Shown here piece by piece: positions 60,643 to 64,000 of a stretch of DNA of 64,000 bases (the first letter of the stretch is position 1; the number at the start of each line of letters is the position of its first letter). The notes below the pieces were generated by a model. It was not told the DNA's origin, searched no databases, and worked only from the letters and a program-made list of their open reading frames with translations. Source of the stretch: Catenibacterium mitsuokai (lineage in GTDB: Bacteria > Bacillota_I > Bacilli_A > Erysipelotrichales > Coprobacillaceae); NCBI RefSeq assembly GCF_025148785.1, contig NZ_CP102271.1:400001-464000 (forward strand), written 5' to 3'. Position numbers and translations under genes: made by a program.

Positions 60643-60739
60643 TATTCAATTATTCTATTTTTTCTAAATTATTCAAACTTGTTTTTAAGTTTGTCTTTTT
60701 TTATACGTTTAGATTGATTTTTGTTTCACACTTACACCT

Positions 60740-61540
60740 CTTAAATGAAGTTTGAATGACTGAGGGAGGTCAGTTATATGGCATTCAAAACAAGACGTAT
60801 TCATTGTAAGAGATGTTCCCTTTACTTCTTTCTTCTCTTCTCTTAAAGACTGATATTCTTCAATAGGGAACTGATAAAGTCTACCTTCATGCTCAGTAAT
60901 CTCTCTAAAGAGAGTGAAGGCATGCTGACGTCCTTCTTCTACGGTAGGATTTGTATAATCAATATCAGGAAGCCCCATCCAACCGGCCATGATCATACGA
61001 CCTTTTTCATCTTTGAAGAACTGCTGGGCATAGATATCAAATCCATGATCAAACTCGATAAAGTCTTCTAGTACGCAATCTTTCTCTAAATCTGTTGTAA
61101 GAGGAAAGTATCCATTCTGATAAATAGCTTCATAATCATAGTTATGACTTTCTAGTCCCTGAGGACAACAGAATAAGAACTTCTTCTTTTCAAAACTTAA
61201 ATAATTCGGACACTCCCACATATAACCAAAAGGTTTATGGTAGTCAACAGTCTTCATGTAATCCCACTTCTTTAAATCTTTTGATGAATATAAGATTGCA
61301 CAACCATGTGAATCAAGGGTTCTTGCTCCTAGAACCATATAATACATACCATCATTTTCATAAACGTAGGGATCTCTTACATGACAAGACATGTTTTGAG
61401 GATAATCCTTGTTGTAAAGCACAACTTCCTTATGATCTAATACAAGCCCATCTTGTGAATCAACCATCATCACATTATGTTCTCTACCTGCATTAATATA
61501 ATCATAATCGCCAGGCAGCTTTACATTACCAGTATAGAAC
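60740..61540 (-). pseudogene. GH32 gene, middle piece
   Basis: About 267 residues from FYTGNVKLPGDYDYINAGRE to SFKLHLRG. It has the RDP motif (SCHVRDPYVYEND) and acid/base Glu (GYMWECPNYLSF), so the catalytic Asp-containing N-terminus is lost beyond the IS605-type element. The piece is cut by IS110 on one side and the IS605-type element on the other. Compare the intact GH32 at 20108-21421, which is only distantly similar. Confidence 0.88.
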
Positions 61541-61736
61541 TGACTACTCCCACGGGCAAGCCCGTGGGGTTCTGATTACCAAGTGTAGCTTGTAATCGTA
61601 CATCATTTTCAGACTTTGGAGTTACAAGTGTAAATCTATTTGAATTAGAACTTTCATTACCAAGCAGTCCATCGACCACATTAACGGTAAATTTCTACTT
61701 TCGTAAGGAAGTATAATCGATCTCCCTGAATATGTT
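61541..61736 (-). ncRNA. Candidate omega-RNA of the zinc-finger-less TnpB
   Basis: Non-coding stretch between the tnpB stop and the right end, with the strong end hairpin. By analogy with TnpB systems the guide would be the following host bases, starting TTCTATACTGGTAATG in the GH32 gene. Confidence 0.45.
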
Positions 61737-63350
61737 TTACGCTATCTTAATTCCGCTATTTAATACCTTGATCTCGTTAACCTTAATCCATTCGATTAGG
61801 GCTTTTTCTTTGTTGTAACACTTATCAAATTCAGAAATGCATTTGCTTTTATCTATATCTTTGGTTCTGTAATCGTAACAGTATAATAGGAATGATGAAT
61901 ACCAGTCTCTTTGTACCTCTGTCCCATCTTGCAGCTTATACATTCGGTCAGATAGTTTCTTTTTAATATAGTCATCAACAGTATGATCATATTGACTTGC
62001 TCTGTAATCATTAGATACTTCAATATATATACCACCTGATACCTTGAATTTCTGTTCTACAGCAGCTTGAAACCCAGAAGGACATCTATTCTTTATGGAT
62101 CTGCCAAAACGCTTTTTCCTATGAAACTTGCCTTTACTATTGACCGTAGTTTCTTTGGCTCGTCTCATAAGCTTGCCTGCATTTTTAGGTTCTGTGATAA
62201 ATACATCTCCAAGACTTCTTAAATGGTTAGTGTCTTCATTTATTGCAAGCTGTCTGTTTATGGCATTGATGCGACATAATTCAGAGTGTTTCTCTTTTAA
62301 CTTCTTATAATGATTAGAATATCTCCAAGTCTTGCGACCTTTTTTAACAGTACCATCATCATTATAATTCTGCGGATTAGTTACACGTCTTGACCTGTCC
62401 ATAGCACGGTATAGCAGACGTTCTTTTCTCTCAGAAGTCTGAATACTGCTGCCATGCTCTGAAAGATTCTTAAGTCCTACTTCTGTATCGGAAGTATAGG
62501 CAACTGTCTGTGTACCAATATCAGCATCGATCATTCCTTTGCCATATTTATGTCTTGGATTGCCAAATCTATCATATTTAGGTTTTGCCCTGCCTTCGAT
62601 GGTTAAATGTAAATATACTCTGTATTTACCTCTTATCATCCTGGGAACAAGCGTAGCATAGCAGGGTCTGTATGTATCTATGCAACAGCCATCTTTAATA
62701 AGAATACTAACAGCCCTGTTATCCAAGATCTCAGATTCGGCAAGATATGATACAACAGCATCTACTTCATCCTGCTGGAATCTATCATTTACCTGTATTC
62801 CAAATACCATCCTGCCAAGTTTGAACTGCAGCTTATTATCTGTAACGGATATAGGTAAACCACGATTTATCTGCTTTGCACGAATACAAGGCAGTTCTCC
62901 ATATCTTGAGAAATGAATGGCATTACCATTACCATATAAGCATTTTTCAATACCACGCCATATATCTTCGGCTTTAGTCAGAGCGAATACAGCGTCTACA
63001 CCATATTTCTTGCCTATTGGAATCATGGACGTTCTGCAGTATTCCCATGTAATATTATAAGCTTTCTGCATTTCATTAAGCTGTTTGGCATAAGTTTTTC
63101 GTTTATCCTTATCTTTAGAATTACCATAAAGAAATAGTAATTTTCGGTATCTCTTTGTACGCATAAGCTGGTTATAATTCTTTCTCATAAGACCTACAAG
63201 TTCGTTGCCTGCTTTTCTGATCTTATTCGAAAGCTTTACAACTTTTTGTATATCAGAAGAAGACATATCAGTTTCAGCAGCCAGGATATGCCTGTCAGAA
63301 AGCTTATGAAATTGTTTAAGATGTCTTTTATGTTCTTTATCAGTTATCAT
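61737..63350 (-). CDS. tnpB: TnpB-family RNA-guided nuclease lacking the zinc finger
   Basis: A 537-residue TnpB-like protein. RuvC-I GMIDADIGTQTVAYTS (about 272), RuvC-II VFITEPKNAGKL (about 388) and RuvC-III EVQRDWYSSFLLY (about 488) keep the three acidic residues. Where TnpB normally has two CxxC pairs it reads NDYRASQYDHTVDDYIKKKL, with no cysteines. It is longer than usual (about 400). The ATG at 63350 has AAGGAG 8 nt upstream; the open frame to 63557 is a decayed tnpA, not a fusion. Confidence 0.8.
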   Translation of the reverse strand: MITDKEHKRHLKQFHKLSDRHILAAETDMSSSDIQKVVKLSNKIRKAGNELVGLMRKNYNQLMRTKRYRKLLFLYGNSKDKDKRKTYAKQLNEMQKAYNITWEYCRTSMIPIGKKYGVDAVFALTKAEDIWRGIEKCLYGNGNAIHFSRYGELPCIRAKQINRGLPISVTDNKLQFKLGRMVFGIQVNDRFQQDEVDAVVSYLAESEILDNRAVSILIKDGCCIDTYRPCYATLVPRMIRGKYRVYLHLTIEGRAKPKYDRFGNPRHKYGKGMIDADIGTQTVAYTSDTEVGLKNLSEHGSSIQTSERKERLLYRAMDRSRRVTNPQNYNDDGTVKKGRKTWRYSNHYKKLKEKHSELCRINAINRQLAINEDTNHLRSLGDVFITEPKNAGKLMRRAKETTVNSKGKFHRKKRFGRSIKNRCPSGFQAAVEQKFKVSGGIYIEVSNDYRASQYDHTVDDYIKKKLSDRMYKLQDGTEVQRDWYSSFLLYCYDYRTKDIDKSKCISEFDKCYNKEKALIEWIKVNEIKVLNSGIKIA

Positions 63351-63680
63351 TTTTCTGCTCCTTAATATTATCTTAATTACTGTAGATACAAAATATCCTC
63401 TAGACCATAAAATACCGCATCCTGCATAGAATTGTATTAATTGTGGAAATGCCTTGAATAGTTCAATAGCACTTATATCTTTAAAAGTCCTTACAACATC
63501 ACAGGGAGCAGCAGTTTGTGGTACATCTACAAAGACATGTATATGGTCAGGCTTCACTTCAAGAGCCTTAATGTGGTAATAGATTTTTCTGTGATATCTG
63601 TTTCAATATTTCCTCTACATTACCTTTTAATACCAGAAATATGAATTTAGAATACCTAATGATGTGATACTGTATCAGAT
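63351..63680 (-). pseudogene. tnpA: Y1 transposase TnpA remnant
   Basis: KALEVKPDHIHVFVDVP is the HUH block and GCGILWSRGYFVSTV a later conserved block, but the frame is shifted just upstream (GNVEEILKQIS is in another frame) and the C-terminal helix with the nucleophile Tyr is gone. Mobility would need TnpA in trans. Confidence 0.8.
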
Positions 63681-63824
63681 ATTTTCAATACGAAGCAAGT
63701 CAAGAAATATGATACTCTCACCTTCCTCAGCAGAATAGATACGTGCAAGGTTTTCAAGTTCTGTTTTCCATCCGGCAGGAATGGAGATATTTATTTGTAC
63801 ATTGTCACTTTTAGTTCGTGCCAT
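63675..63824 (-). CDS. Small ribbon-helix-helix-like protein of the element
   Basis: About 49 residues starting MARTKSDNVQINISIPAGWK, then a helix (TELENLARIYSAEEGESI) like the RHH fold. It lies ahead of the decayed tnpA. A DNA-binding regulator of the element is plausible. The C-terminus looks clipped, so it may be a remnant. From 63882 to 64000 I see no gene. Confidence 0.5.
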   Translation of the reverse strand: MARTKSDNVQINISIPAGWKTELENLARIYSAEEGESIIFLDLLRIENI

Positions 63825-64000
63825 TACTTTTTCCACAACTTGAATGATATGCTGAATTATTAGGATTACACTGTTCTGCATGGTTATTATTGTTCGCTAT
63901 ATGTGCAGCATTATTAGGATTTTTCTGATTACAGTGATGGTTGTTGTGTTGTATGTATGCTTATATCATAGTTACTTTTACTAATGATCTGTTTACTTTC

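Larger units (their letters stand above)
59080..60739 (+). mobile_element. IS110-family element, copy B
   Basis: About 1660 bp, nearly identical to copy A but in the opposite orientation, inserted in the GH32 gene. A CT dinucleotide occurs at both junctions (59080-59081, 60738-60739). Exact ends could shift by 1-3 bases. No duplication of target. Confidence 0.85.
61541..63900 (-). mobile_element. IS605-type element with zinc-finger-less TnpB (left end not in view)
   Basis: Right end at about 61541: 9-bp hairpin CCCACGGGC/GCCCGTGGG (61549-61568) then AGTAGTCA on the minus strand, followed at once by GH32 sequence. Contains tnpB, a decayed tnpA and a ribbon-helix-helix-like ORF. The N-terminal GH32 piece is not seen by 64000, so the left boundary is uncertain. 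Confidence 0.7.

Noticed and set aside
61737-63557. 606-aa open frame as a TnpA-TnpB fusion protein
   Set aside because: The first 69 codons are a decayed tnpA that happens to share frame; it lacks the catalytic Tyr helix and is frameshifted upstream, while tnpB has its own ATG with AAGGAG at 63350.

Overview
The window looks like part of the chromosome of a low-GC Gram-positive gut anaerobe of the Bacillota, most likely an Erysipelotrichia-type organism. The evidence is AT-rich DNA, strong AGGAGG-type ribosome sites, a FabK/FabT type II fatty-acid operon, a BioY/BirA biotin-salvage pair, LicT-type antitermination and large sortase-type surface glycosidases. The species assignment is inference; no rRNA is present.

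Layout. 1-2.1 kb: a small protein of unknown function, a MIF-like tautomerase, a six-tRNA operon (Asn-Glu-Val-Thr-Lys-Leu) and, on the opposite strand, an apparent small RNA with its own promoter and terminator. 2.2-4.6 kb: a TPP riboswitch with thiM and a thiE-thiD fusion. 4.6-7.1 kb: a lone 30-residue hydrophobic peptide, a nucleotidyltransferase toxin-antitoxin-like pair and an ISL3-like relic. 7.1-19.1 kb: one long minus-strand operon bioY-acpP-accBCDA-fabH-fabK-fabX-like-fabD-fabG-fabF-fabZ-birA-fabT, covering biotin uptake, biotin attachment, malonyl-CoA formation and chain elongation. 19.2-24.2 kb: redox, phosphatase, GH32, HAD and ABC exporter genes. 24.2-27.0 kb: an IS4-like element carrying an IS1595-like element, inserted into a terminator. 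27-32.2 kb: a split chromate-type transporter, DegV, a TetR regulator, and an IS605-type element with a dead tnpB next to a truncated PHP gene.

32.2-38.3 kb: two adjacent WYL regulators, a DUF2500 gene, IS110 copy A, then rtcB with a nucleotidyltransferase gene (an RNA-repair-like pair). 38.4-39.75 kb: an IS30 element with 15-bp target repeats. 39.77-50.7 kb: a promoter and LicT/BglG-type antiterminator site ahead of three tandem, very large secreted GH20 hexosaminidases with CBM32, FIVAR-like and wall-anchor regions. 50.8-57.3 kb: amidohydrolase, SGNH esterase, orphan antitoxin, MazG-like, a GGGtGRT/NifU-like pair and a secreted amidase. 57.3-58.8 kb: three hsp20 genes behind tandem CIRCE-like operators. 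58.8-64 kb: a second GH32 gene cut by IS110 copy B and by an IS605-type element whose TnpB lacks the usual zinc finger.

The strongest leads are: (1) two near-identical IS110 copies whose leader RNA differs mainly in two short segments that resemble each copy's own insertion flanks, as a guide (bridge) RNA would; (2) the small RNA with two exposed GCUUCCC motifs; (3) a FabX-like four-cysteine flavoenzyme inside the FAS operon; (4) the WYL/RtcB/nucleotidyltransferase neighbourhood; (5) antitermination control of the GH20 cluster.
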